Assembly: GCA_037969115.1 (NCBI GenBank)
Contig: JBBKWQ010000100.1
Span: forward strand, 1-13,489
Direction of reading: 5' to 3'
DNA from: JBBKWQ01 sp037969115
GTDB lineage: Bacteria > Actinomycetota > Acidimicrobiia > Acidimicrobiales > Ilumatobacteraceae
DNA: 13,489 nucleotides
This document shows positions 1 to 7,907 of this stretch, piece by piece; within the stretch, counting starts at the first letter, position 1, and every line of letters starts with the position of its first letter. Below the pieces are notes generated by a model. It did not search any database. It saw only the letters and a program-made list of their open reading frames with translations, and had not been told where the DNA came from. The position numbers and the translations under genes are program-made.

Positions 1-1106
1 GCGCCGATCGGGTTCTTGGTCACCTGGCACACGATGAGCTGGCGCGCCTTCAGGATGTCTTCGATGCGGGGGTCCTTGCCGCGTTCCTCGATGTCTTCGG
101 GCTCGTACTGGACGTCGCCCCGATACAGCACGGCGTTCTTCGGGGTGGCGATGTCGACGAACGCCGCCTCCATCCCGGGCAGCACGTTCTGGACCTTGCC
201 CACGTAGATGTTGCCGTGGATCTGGCTGATGTCGTCCGATGGGCGGCTCACGTAGTGTTCGATGAGGTTCCGGCCCTCGAGCACTGCGACCTGTGCGACG
301 CCGGGTCGCACTTGAACCGCCATGAAGTAGCGGCCGATCGGCTTGCCGTTGCGTTCGCGGCCACGACGCTGTTCGAGAAGTTCGGCTTCGAGCTCAGCGC
401 CGCGAGTCCTACCGCCGCCCCCACCACCTCGGCGCTTCTTGCGTTGACCGTCGCGGCTCTTCGTGCGCTGCTTCGATCGCTCGCCCTGCCCACCGTCGCC
501 GGCGCCAGCGTCGGCCGAGCTGCCACCCTTCCGCTTGCGCTTGGTCCCAGAGCGCATCTTCGACGGGGCCGGTTCGGATTCGGTGCGCGGTTCGGACTGA
601 GGGGCCGGACGCGTGTCGCCGATCTGCGGCTTGCGCACCGTCGCACGCTCACCCGCCTCGACCGAGCTCGGACGCCCTTCGCGAATGGGCTCCGGGAGCT
701 CGTCGGGCTCCGCCGAACGATCGATCGGTTCACCGTCGTCACCGTCGTCGGAGGATCCGTCGGCCGTGCCCGATGCCGGCTTCTTCCGACGTTGCCCGCC
801 GCGAGAACCTCGACGCCGACGGTTCGCCGATGCGGCTGACGTCGCGTCGGATTCGTCGTCGCTCGAGGCGGAACCGGCGGCATCTCGATCGGAGCCGACC
901 TGTTCGTTCGCCGGCGCCACCTTCTCGGTCGCCGAGTTCGTAGCCGGCAGCTTCTTCGCCGGAGCGCGCTTGGCGGGTGCCCGCCTCGCCCGAGGGGTGC
1001 CAGATTGCTGGTTCGCTTCAGACGATGGCGTTGCAGCCTCTGGCGTGGGTGACGTCGCCGCAGCGGTGCTGGTGTCGTCGCCGGCGTTGGCGGTGGAGTC
1101 GTTCAT
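1..1106 (-). CDS. rne: Ribonuclease E/G, N-terminal part (cut by left window edge)
   Basis: Endoribonuclease of the RNase E/G family, which cuts single-stranded RNA in mRNA decay and rRNA/tRNA maturation. The frame is open from ATG at 1106 to the window edge, giving 368 residues and no stop. Residues 1 to about 260 form a low-complexity extension rich in Ala, Ser, Asp, Lys and Arg, with basic blocks (RRRRGSRGGQRRKK, KRKRKGG, KKRRGGGGGGR). The recognisable family sequence begins near residue 262 (MAVQVRPGVAQVAVLEG), followed by the S1 RNA-binding domain from about residue 290 (IYVGKVQNVLPGMEAAFVDI). The catalytic DNase I-like and zinc-link regions lie outside the window. A weak Shine-Dalgarno (AGAAGGGA, 1115-1122) sits 8 nt upstream and overlaps the stop of the DUF2344 gene, so the two are probably co-transcribed. 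The actinobacterial gene order (rplU normally follows) supports the call. RNase E and RNase G cannot be told apart here; the long extension favours an actinobacterial RNase E. Confidence 0.92.
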   Translation of the reverse strand, partial: MNDSTANAGDDTSTAAATSPTPEAATPSSEANQQSGTPRARRAPAKRAPAKKLPATNSATEKVAPANEQVGSDRDAAGSASSDDESDATSAASANRRRRGSRGGQRRKKPASGTADGSSDDGDDGEPIDRSAEPDELPEPIREGRPSSVEAGERATVRKPQIGDTRPAPQSEPRTESEPAPSKMRSGTKRKRKGGSSADAGAGDGGQGERSKQRTKSRDGQRKKRRGGGGGGRTRGAELEAELLEQRRGRERNGKPIGRYFMAVQVRPGVAQVAVLEGRNLIEHYVSRPSDDISQIHGNIYVGKVQNVLPGMEAAFVDIATPKNAVLYRGDVQYEPEDIEERGKDPRIEDILKARQLIVCQVTKNPIG

Positions 1107-1121
1107 GGGTTGCGTCCCTTC

Positions 1122-1859
1122 TCATGCGAAGACCCGTTCGGTCATCGCAGCCACGTCGGTCGGCAGCGAGAGCACCTCGCGCCGAACACCGTCGTGTGTG
1201 ATCCATTGATGTGTTCGGAGTACCCGGACGTCGAGCGGATCGACATCGGGGAACGCCGCAGCTGCCAGCTCGGACGGGCGCAGTGCCCGGCCGATCGTGG
1301 CAAGTTCGACCACGAGGCGATCGCCCGTGGAATTCGGCCGGAGGTCGAGTACGAGCGGGCGCACATCGTCGGTGCGACGCTGACCTTTGCGTTCGCGCTC
1401 GACCATCAGGACATCTTCGTCGAGCAACCGCGGTGCCGCGGCGATCGACACGGGGGTGAAACGGTCGCTCCAGAGTTCCCACGTGCTCGACGTGACGGTC
1501 TCTTGCAGCGAACCTGCTTGATCGGGGTCTGCACGGTCGAGTTCGGCAACGGCGAGCACGTCGAAACCGAGCGGCAACACAGCAGACAGACGGGTAGGGA
1601 GGGTGTCGATGTCGACGATGTCGGCCATCTCCGCGGATTCGGTATCCGTGTTCAGCTCGATGTCGACGTATTCCGCAATCGACTCGGCGCAAGTGGGCAG
1701 CGCCAGGCCGAAGCTGATCTTGGGTCGGGGCGTGAAACCCTGCGTGAACACCAGCGGGAGCCCGACCCGCCGAAACGATCGCTCCCAGATCCTGGCTGCG
1801 TCACGATGGCTCACGAAACGGATCTTGCCCAGTTTGGTGGACCGCAGGCGCAACCTCAT
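1122..1859 (-). CDS. DUF2344 / TIGR03936 family protein, partner of the radical SAM protein
   Basis: A 245-residue protein of the DUF2344 (TIGR03936) family, whose biochemical function is not known to me. The start is ATG at 1859, which overlaps the stop of the radical SAM gene by 4 nt (ATGA), with GGAG 7 nt upstream. A longer in-frame start near 2033 would add a Pro/Arg-rich stretch that is simply a shadow of the upstream gene. The family signature lies at residues 1 to 70: RLRLRSTKLGKIRFVSHRD, then FTQGFTPRPKISFGLALP and AEYVDIEL. In some bacteria this domain is fused to the C-terminus of the TIGR03960 radical SAM protein, so the overlap here fits two proteins that act together. A role in RNA or ribosome modification is often guessed from the RNase E and rplU neighbours, but nothing in the sequence proves it. 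Confidence 0.9.
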   Translation of the reverse strand: MRLRLRSTKLGKIRFVSHRDAARIWERSFRRVGLPLVFTQGFTPRPKISFGLALPTCAESIAEYVDIELNTDTESAEMADIVDIDTLPTRLSAVLPLGFDVLAVAELDRADPDQAGSLQETVTSSTWELWSDRFTPVSIAAAPRLLDEDVLMVERERKGQRRTDDVRPLVLDLRPNSTGDRLVVELATIGRALRPSELAAAAFPDVDPLDVRVLRTHQWITHDGVRREVLSLPTDVAAMTERVFA

Positions 1860-3847
1860 GTGGAAGCTCCGACGGCAACCGGCGTGGATCGAAGGGTGGG
1901 CATCAACGCCACAGGCACGGTGGCGCCCCTGCTGAGGTCTTGTCCGGTGCCCTGGCTGCCGCCCGCAGGCGCCAGTGGTGAGGCGACGACGTGCTCGATG
2001 CCGTAGCCGGTGCACACGCCGCAGTCGTAGCAAGGGGTCCAGCGGCAGTCTTCGACGCCGGACTCGGCCAGCGCGTCCTGCCAGTCACCCCAGAGGAAGT
2101 CCTTGTGGAGGCCTGCGGTGAGGTGATCCCAGGGCAGGATCTCATCGTCGGAACGGTGCCGGTACACGTACCAGTCCATGCTGAGACCTTCTGCGTCCAT
2201 GGCCTCTTGCCACCGGGCGAGGTCGAAGAACTCGCCCCACTCCTGGAATGTTCCGCCGTCGCGCCACACACGCTCGATGACGGCTCCCAGCCGGCGATCT
2301 CCACGGCTCGTGATGCCCTCGGCGACGGTCGCTGCAGGGTCGTGCCACTTGATCTGAACGCCGTTCATCTTGCGGGTCGCCTCGCGCAGCATGTTGACCT
2401 TGCGCTGGAGCTCTGCAGCCGTGTTCTGGCCGAACCATTGGAACGGCGTGTGTGGTTTCGGGACGAATCCTCCGAGGCTGATGGTGACCGACGCGCGATT
2501 CGTGTGCCGCTTACCGATCGCAACGCAGTTCTTGGCGAGTTCGGCGATGCCGAGCGTGTCTTCGTCGGTCTCGGTGGGCAGCCCGGTGAGGAAGTAGAGC
2601 TTCATCCGCGTCCAGCCCTGAGAGAACGCCGACTCGACCGCGCCATACAGGTCTTCTTCGAGAATGAGCTTGTTGATGACCTGACGGAGCCGCCACGACC
2701 CGGCCTCGGGGGCGAAGGTGAGCCCGCTACGACGGCCGCTGCTGACCTCACCGGCGAGACCGACGGTGAACGCATCGACTCGCAACGACGGCAAGTTGAT
2801 GGTCGTGTTGCCACACGAACCGGGCTTCGCTTTCTGGTCGGCAAGGATGCCGGTGACTACGGGTTCGATGTCGGAGAAGTCGGCGGTTGACAGCGACGTG
2901 AGGCTGACCTCGTCGTATCCGGTGCGACGAAGCCCGTCCTCGACCATCGTGCGCACCTGATCGGCGGGTCGTTCGCGGACGGGCCGAGTGATCATCCCTG
3001 CCTGGCAGAACCGGCAACCACGGGTGCACCCGCGGAAGACCTCGACGCTGAGCCGATCGTGGACGACCTCGGTGAGCGGCGCGAGCGGGCTCTTGGGGTA
3101 CGGCCATTCGCCGAGATCGGCGACCGTGCGCTTGTCGACCGTTGCGGGCACGTCGGCATGACGCGGGGCCACCGATGTGATGCGGTCACCATCGTAGGTG
3201 ACCTCGTACATCGACGGTACGTAGACGCCCGGCACGGTCGCGAGCTCACGCAGGACCGTTTCGCGGTCGGTACGCCCGGCGGCCTTCCAATCGCGAATCA
3301 CCGCTGTGATCTCGGACACGACTTCTTCACCCTCGCCGAGAACCGCGACATCGATGAAATCGGCCAGCGGCTCGGGATTGAACGCACAATGGCCGCCCAC
3401 CATGACGAAGGGCTGTGCGGCCGAGCGATCGGCGGTGCGCACCGGCACCCCCGCAAGATCGATCATGTTGAGCACGTTGGTGAACACCAGCTCGGCCGAC
3501 AGGTTGAACGCGAGGATGTCGAACTCAGAGGCGGCCCGGTGAGTGTCGACCGAGAACAACGGAATCTGCTCGGCACGCATGATCGCCTCGAGGTCGTGCC
3601 ACGGCGCGTACGTCCGCTCGGCAACGGCATCGTCGCGTTCGTTCAGGATTTCGTAGAGAATCTGGAGCCCCTGGTTCGGGAGACCGATCTCGTAGGTATC
3701 GGGGTAAGCGAGGAGCCATGCCACCGCTCCCCCGTTCGGCAGTTTGTCGTGCCGGGGAGTGATGGCACCGTCTTCGCAACCGATGTAGCGAGCTGGTTTT
3801 TGCACCCGTGCCAGGAGCGGTTCGATCCGCGGCCACAGTGAAGACAT
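1856..3847 (-). CDS. B12-domain radical SAM protein, TIGR03960 family
   Basis: A 663-residue radical SAM enzyme of the TIGR03960 type, with no established reaction known to me. The start chosen is ATG at 3847 (MSSLWPRIEPLLARVQKPARYIG), the usual family N-terminus; a longer frame reaching 4078 would run into rodA. Residues about 40 to 190 match the B12-binding-like N-terminal domain (LPNQGLQILYEILN, VMVGGHCAFNPEPL, LGEGEE), although I do not see the classic DxHxxG cobalamin His motif. The radical SAM cluster motif is CTRGCRFC with Cys274, Cys278 and Cys281. A second cysteine group near the C-terminus (Cys601, 606, 609, 612; CYDCGVC) may bind another iron-sulfur cluster or a metal. The last 35 or so residues are a Pro/Ala/Thr-rich tail. 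The stop overlaps the start of the DUF2344 gene, so translation is probably coupled. No clear Shine-Dalgarno precedes the start (see the inverted repeat at 3855-3868). Confidence 0.93.
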   Translation of the reverse strand: MSSLWPRIEPLLARVQKPARYIGCEDGAITPRHDKLPNGGAVAWLLAYPDTYEIGLPNQGLQILYEILNERDDAVAERTYAPWHDLEAIMRAEQIPLFSVDTHRAASEFDILAFNLSAELVFTNVLNMIDLAGVPVRTADRSAAQPFVMVGGHCAFNPEPLADFIDVAVLGEGEEVVSEITAVIRDWKAAGRTDRETVLRELATVPGVYVPSMYEVTYDGDRITSVAPRHADVPATVDKRTVADLGEWPYPKSPLAPLTEVVHDRLSVEVFRGCTRGCRFCQAGMITRPVRERPADQVRTMVEDGLRRTGYDEVSLTSLSTADFSDIEPVVTGILADQKAKPGSCGNTTINLPSLRVDAFTVGLAGEVSSGRRSGLTFAPEAGSWRLRQVINKLILEEDLYGAVESAFSQGWTRMKLYFLTGLPTETDEDTLGIAELAKNCVAIGKRHTNRASVTISLGGFVPKPHTPFQWFGQNTAAELQRKVNMLREATRKMNGVQIKWHDPAATVAEGITSRGDRRLGAVIERVWRDGGTFQEWGEFFDLARWQEAMDAEGLSMDWYVYRHRSDDEILPWDHLTAGLHKDFLWGDWQDALAESGVEDCRWTPCYDCGVCTGYGIEHVVASPLAPAGGSQGTGQDLSRGATVPVALMPTLRSTPVAVGAST

Positions 3848-3854
3848 GTTGCCG

Positions 3855-3868
3855 ACGAGTGTACTCGT
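3855..3868. promoter_or_regulatory. Short inverted repeat with a TACACT -10-like hexamer upstream of the radical SAM gene
   Basis: In the 50-nt gap after rodA, perfect 6-bp arms (ACGAGT/ACTCGT) flank a 2-nt centre, ending 7 nt before the radical SAM start. On the minus strand the repeat contains TACACT (3858-3863), which fits the actinobacterial -10 pattern TANNNT and lies 10 nt before the ATG. That spacing would suit a leaderless or nearly leaderless transcript. No Shine-Dalgarno is visible, and no -35 element stands out. Both a promoter and an operator are only suggestions, since short matches like this arise by chance. Confidence 0.3.
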
Positions 3869-3897
3869 GTGAGCAGCGAGCGGCCGTTCTCGTTGCG

Positions 3898-5061
3898 CTA
3901 GCGCATTCTGCGCATGTGAACGCTCTGCACGACACCGAACATCGCGCAATAGATGATCAGACTCGAGCCGCCGTAGGAGATGAAGGGGATGGGCAGTCCC
4001 GTCACCGGCATGATGCCGAGTGTCATCCCCACGTTCTGGAATACCTGCCAGAGCAGCATCGTGAAGACGCCAGCACACAGATATGTACCCAACAGATCAC
4101 GTGAGAGCGTTGCGACGCGCCAGATTCGCATCAGTGCGACCACGAAGAGCCCGAGCAAGACTGCGCAGCCGACGAGGCCGAACTGCTCACCAACCGCAGC
4201 GAACGGGAAGTCGGCCCACATCACCGGGATGTCACGACCGTTCGTGAGCGGGCCCTGGAGCCAGCCCTTCCCCCACACACCGCCAGTGCCGACCGCTCGG
4301 ATGGCGTTGCGAACCTGGTACACGGCGTCCTGCAACTCTGGATTCGTGGTCTCCTGGTCGAGGAAGACCCGCAGCCGCTCGATCTGATACTGGTTCACCG
4401 CACGGCTGACGAACGCCGATGCGACGGAGAAGGCGCCGAGCAGGCTGATGAGCGCGATGTAGCGAGCCTTGGCACCGGCGACGAGCAATACACCCATCGC
4501 GATGGAGATCAGCACCGATGCCGACCCGAGGTCGGGCTGCAACACGACCAGAATTGTCGGGACGCCCACGATCATCAGCCCGCCGAGGAACCGCGGATAG
4601 CTCACCTCGTCGCTGCGTTCGTCGGCGAGAAAGGCACACAGGGCCACGAGCGTCGTGAACTTCGCCAGCTCGGCCGGCTGGAAGTTGATCGGGCCGAGGT
4701 CGAACGAGATGCGGTCGATCCCTTGTGCCATGCCCATCAGAATCAACAGCATCAGCAGTGCGACGGTGGCGGCGTACATGAATCTGGCCCGTTCCCGCAG
4801 CCACTCGTAGTCGACCGACATGACGCCGGACATCACCACGAGCCCGGCGATGGCGAACACGACCTGGCGGGTCACGAACGCGTACGGATCACCGACGATC
4901 CGCGTTCGCGACGCGGAGAACACGACGAAACAGCCCATCACCATCAGCACGAACTGCACGGTCATCAGGACCCAGTCGATGTTGCGACTCGGATCGGCCG
5001 GACTGCGCCGAATGTTGCCGAGGCCGCTGTCGGGTTTCGGGGTGCGGAACGCGAGTGACAT
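3898..5061 (-). CDS. rodA: RodA, SEDS-family peptidoglycan glycosyltransferase
   Basis: Polytopic membrane enzyme that polymerises lipid II into glycan strands for lateral wall synthesis, working with PBP2. The 387-residue product has about ten hydrophobic segments and the usual SEDS motifs: INFQPAELAKF (residues 125-135), LQPDLGSA (174-181), ADFPFAAVGEQFG (283-295) and the C-terminal GLPIPFISYGGSS (355-367). Asp284 in the ADFPF motif corresponds to the conserved catalytic Asp of the RodA TDFIF motif. RodA rather than FtsW is favoured because the gene follows mrdA and the mre genes. The ATG at 5061 lies 2 nt after the PBP2 stop, so the pair is almost certainly translated together. The N-terminal 28 residues are polar and cytoplasmic. 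The gene ends 50 nt before the radical SAM gene. Confidence 0.95.
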   Translation of the reverse strand: MSLAFRTPKPDSGLGNIRRSPADPSRNIDWVLMTVQFVLMVMGCFVVFSASRTRIVGDPYAFVTRQVVFAIAGLVVMSGVMSVDYEWLRERARFMYAATVALLMLLILMGMAQGIDRISFDLGPINFQPAELAKFTTLVALCAFLADERSDEVSYPRFLGGLMIVGVPTILVVLQPDLGSASVLISIAMGVLLVAGAKARYIALISLLGAFSVASAFVSRAVNQYQIERLRVFLDQETTNPELQDAVYQVRNAIRAVGTGGVWGKGWLQGPLTNGRDIPVMWADFPFAAVGEQFGLVGCAVLLGLFVVALMRIWRVATLSRDLLGTYLCAGVFTMLLWQVFQNVGMTLGIMPVTGLPIPFISYGGSSLIIYCAMFGVVQSVHMRRMR

Positions 5062-5063
5062 GG

Positions 5064-7265
5064 CTAGTCGATCGTCCGTTCTGCGACGATCTCACCGACG
5101 TAGCAGTCGGTGTTGGCCAGGCCCATCGCAGGCGCTGCGACGGTGGCGTTGAGATCGAGGGGATCCGAGGGAAGCACCGGGTCGCGCGGGTTCACGCCGG
5201 CGAGACTCTCGAACATGCACTTCACGACCGGCGCAGCTGCCTGCGAGCCATATCCCGATTTCTCGAGGTACGCAGCGACCGTATAGGGCGTGGAGCCGTC
5301 CTGGCTGAACGCGGCGAACGCCGAGGAGTCGTTCCACGGGTAGTTCCCGGCGCCCTGCGCCGTACCCGTCTTGCCGCCGAGTCTGATACCACCCGTGTAC
5401 CTGGCGAACAGTTTCTCGCCGGTGGTCTTGTGGTAGAAGTCGGACTCGACACCTGGGCCGTAGATGACACGCGTGAGCCCATCGACGATCGGATTGCGGA
5501 GTTCGGGCCCCATCTCGATCTGACGAATCAGCGTGGGCTGCTCGAACGACTCGACCACTCGTCCCTTCGACACGTCGGCGAATCCGATCTCGCCATCGGG
5601 CACACCTGGTTCGAAAATCGTCTTGACAATCTGGGGTTTGTAGACGAACCCCCCATTGGCGAAGGTCGCGTAGCCGTTTGCGAGCTGGAGCGGGGTTGCC
5701 GACAGCAGGCCCTGTCCGATCGCCAACTGCACGTTGTCCCCGGCGAAGTAACCGGCGCCCTCGTCTTCACTGATCACGCCGCGATCGGCGTAGAGCGCTT
5801 TGAGATCGGCATCGGGCACGGTTCCGTCGAACTCGTACGGCAGATCGATCCCGGTGTCGGCGCCGAACCCGAACAGCTCGACGTTGTCCTGGAGCACCGG
5901 CAGACCCCCGTTCTCCTCGAAGATCTGCTCACCCACGCGGTAGAAGAACGTGTCGGAAGAGACTGCCAGCGCGTCGGTGACGTTGACCGAGCCGTACCGA
6001 CACGGGAGCCCGTTGCCGCAATTCGCGTTCTTGAAGGTGCAGCGCACGAGCCCGGAGGCACACTTCGCAGGATCGACCGACGTCATCTCGTAGATGCCGT
6101 TGTCGTTGTAGTAGTAGCCGGCCGAGATCAGACCCGAACGCAAACCGGCATAGGCCGTGAACGGTTTGAATGTCGATCCCATGTTGTACCGGCCTTGGAC
6201 GGCACGGTTGACCAGGATCGAGCGGTCGGGATCGATCGGTGTGCCGTCGGGATTCACCGAGGGGAAGATCTCCTGGAACTTCTTGCTCGACAAACCCGCT
6301 TCGAACCACCGGTTGTCGAACGTGGGATAACTCGCCATCGCCATGACCTGACCGTTGTCGTGGTTCAGTACCACCACCGAACCGGCCGGCGCCTTGTACG
6401 TCAGGACGTCGGGAGCCTTCGGGTCCATCTTCTCCTTCCTGCCGTTCGGCTTGGTCACGATCGGGTTCGACACCTGGAAGCTGCGTCGGTCCTTGAGTTG
6501 AGTCTCGAGTGCCTGCTCCGCGTATTGCTGGAGTTCGAGATCGATCGTGAGCTGGAGGTCGTACCCGTTGACGGGTTCGACCTCGCTGATGAGCCGAACC
6601 GGGCGGTTCGCGGCGTCGACCTCGTAGATGCGTTTGCCGATCGTGCCGTGGAGGTAGCTCTCCATGCTCGCCTCCACGCCGAACTGACCGATCCGTTCGT
6701 TCCGGTCGTACCCCGACTCGAGCAGGTCGTCGAGCTGATCCTTGTTGATCGCGCCCATGTAGCCGACCACGTGCGCTGCGTGCGGGGCATAGGGATAGAC
6801 CCGTCGCCAATCGTTGAGGATCTCGACCCCCGGAAAGTCCTCGACGCGTTCCAACAGTGCGATCGCGGTGCGCTCGTCGACATCCTCCAACACGGGCAGC
6901 GGCAGGAACGGGCTGTAGCGGCCGGACTGATAACGCGCCTCCATGTCTTCCACAGGAACCTCGAGCCAACCCGACAGGCGAGTGAAGATCTCGGTTCGGC
7001 TGCTTCGGCTGCGGAGGTACTCCCAATCGACGCCAACGGTCAGAATGCGCTCGTTGTCGGCGAGCAACCGACCGGCCGCGTCGAAAATGCGACCTCGCTC
7101 CGGCAGGAGCTGGACCGTTCGGCGTTTCGCGACCTCGACCCGGGCCTGGAGCTCGTCTGCCTGAACCGTCTGTAGGAACCAGAGCCGGACGCCGAGCAAC
7201 GAGAACAGCAACACGCCAATGAGCGCGAGAATGCTGAGCCGAGCTGCGCGGCGGTCTACTGCCAT
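5064..7265 (-). CDS. mrdA: Penicillin-binding protein 2, elongasome transpeptidase
   Basis: Class B penicillin-binding protein that cross-links peptidoglycan during cell elongation as the partner of RodA. The 733-residue protein has one N-terminal membrane anchor (about residues 10-32), a pedestal domain beginning with the PERGRIFDAAG motif (55-65), and a C-terminal transpeptidase domain. Catalytic motifs are complete: STFK (Ser364, Lys367), SSD (436-438) and KTGT (632-635). Between the first two lies a segment with four cysteines (Cys402, 409, 416, 422), discussed under findings. The length is typical or slightly long for the family. The start at 7265 is the only ATG that leaves a normal anchor, but I see no good Shine-Dalgarno in front of it. 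It follows mreD after 114 nt and runs into rodA with a 2-nt gap. Confidence 0.95.
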   Translation of the reverse strand: MAVDRRAARLSILALIGVLLFSLLGVRLWFLQTVQADELQARVEVAKRRTVQLLPERGRIFDAAGRLLADNERILTVGVDWEYLRSRSSRTEIFTRLSGWLEVPVEDMEARYQSGRYSPFLPLPVLEDVDERTAIALLERVEDFPGVEILNDWRRVYPYAPHAAHVVGYMGAINKDQLDDLLESGYDRNERIGQFGVEASMESYLHGTIGKRIYEVDAANRPVRLISEVEPVNGYDLQLTIDLELQQYAEQALETQLKDRRSFQVSNPIVTKPNGRKEKMDPKAPDVLTYKAPAGSVVVLNHDNGQVMAMASYPTFDNRWFEAGLSSKKFQEIFPSVNPDGTPIDPDRSILVNRAVQGRYNMGSTFKPFTAYAGLRSGLISAGYYYNDNGIYEMTSVDPAKCASGLVRCTFKNANCGNGLPCRYGSVNVTDALAVSSDTFFYRVGEQIFEENGGLPVLQDNVELFGFGADTGIDLPYEFDGTVPDADLKALYADRGVISEDEGAGYFAGDNVQLAIGQGLLSATPLQLANGYATFANGGFVYKPQIVKTIFEPGVPDGEIGFADVSKGRVVESFEQPTLIRQIEMGPELRNPIVDGLTRVIYGPGVESDFYHKTTGEKLFARYTGGIRLGGKTGTAQGAGNYPWNDSSAFAAFSQDGSTPYTVAAYLEKSGYGSQAAAPVVKCMFESLAGVNPRDPVLPSDPLDLNATVAAPAMGLANTDCYVGEIVAERTID

Positions 7266-7379
7266 CGTGCCAGTCTGCCAAAAGCATGGGCAGGGTCGCT
7301 CGCGGCCGTGCCAATTCCGTGACGAAGTTCGGGCTCTGTGTCGCGCCGCAGCCGGGTCATCGAGCGTGCGACGCGCCGC
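7266..7379 (-). other. Intergenic gap between mreD and mrdA
   Basis: This 114-nt gap is the longest in the window. On the minus strand it contains TTGGCA-like words (at about 7309 and 7279) but no convincing -10 at normal spacing, no strong Shine-Dalgarno before the mrdA ATG, and no GC-rich hairpin followed by a T run. A separate promoter for mrdA-rodA could lie here, but I cannot point to one. Confidence 0.4.
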
Positions 7380-7907
7380 TCATTCGGGCGGTGCCTTCCA
7401 TTCCGACACGTGGACGCGCATGCACCATCGACCGACCGGGATGAACAGTGGACTCATGATCGCCGCGGCGACGGCCACGACCGGAATGATCGTGTACAGC
7501 TCGGGTCCGAAGAGCGAGGTCTCGCCGAGCAGCGTGTGGACGACCGGCACGCAGAACTCCCCGATGGCAGCGCCGAACGCCACGAAGACCGCCGAAAACC
7601 ACCAGTGAGATTCGTGGTCGATGATGGTGACCCAACCGGCCGCGAACGCACCGATGCCCATCGTGATGCTGCTGGTACCGAGCGGTGACCCGGTTCCGAG
7701 GTCGACCATCAGGCCGAGAACGAACCCGGCCACCGCTCCACGCTCAGGACCGGCACCGGCGCCGCACGCCACGGCGAATGCGAGGACCACCTGCACGATG
7801 ACACCGAACGGCTGGAGTTCGACGAACAGCGTCTTCTGCAACGCCAGCAAGATCAGACCGACGGGGACCAGGCGCGGGATCGGACCCTGGAAGATCGATG
7901 CGATCAT
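7380..7907 (-). CDS. mreD: MreD, rod-shape-determining membrane protein
   Basis: Small integral membrane protein of the elongasome that binds MreC and links the MreB filament to the wall synthases. The 175-residue product is almost entirely hydrophobic, with roughly five membrane segments, and has the family-typical stretch GFVLGLMVDLGTGSPLGTSS (about residues 61-80). The assignment rests on this, on the size, and on the position directly after mreC. The ATG at 7907 overlaps the mreC stop by 4 nt (ATGA). A hairpin encoded by the last codons of mreC (7910-7928) ends 2 nt before this ATG, so initiation probably depends on ribosomes arriving from mreC. Confidence 0.9.
   Translation of the reverse strand: MIASIFQGPIPRLVPVGLILLALQKTLFVELQPFGVIVQVVLAFAVACGAGAGPERGAVAGFVLGLMVDLGTGSPLGTSSITMGIGAFAAGWVTIIDHESHWWFSAVFVAFGAAIGEFCVPVVHTLLGETSLFGPELYTIIPVVAVAAAIMSPLFIPVGRWCMRVHVSEWKAPPE

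Noticed and set aside
3855..3868. Inverted repeat considered as an SOS (LexA) box
   Set aside because: The arms do not match the actinobacterial GAAC-N4-GTTC type box, and the downstream genes are not known SOS genes.
5055..7175. A 706-codon open frame on the plus strand opposite mrdA
   Set aside because: It lies entirely opposite a gene with complete PBP2 motifs; its product shows no domain and is rich in Arg, Val and Asp, as expected of an antisense frame in high-GC DNA.
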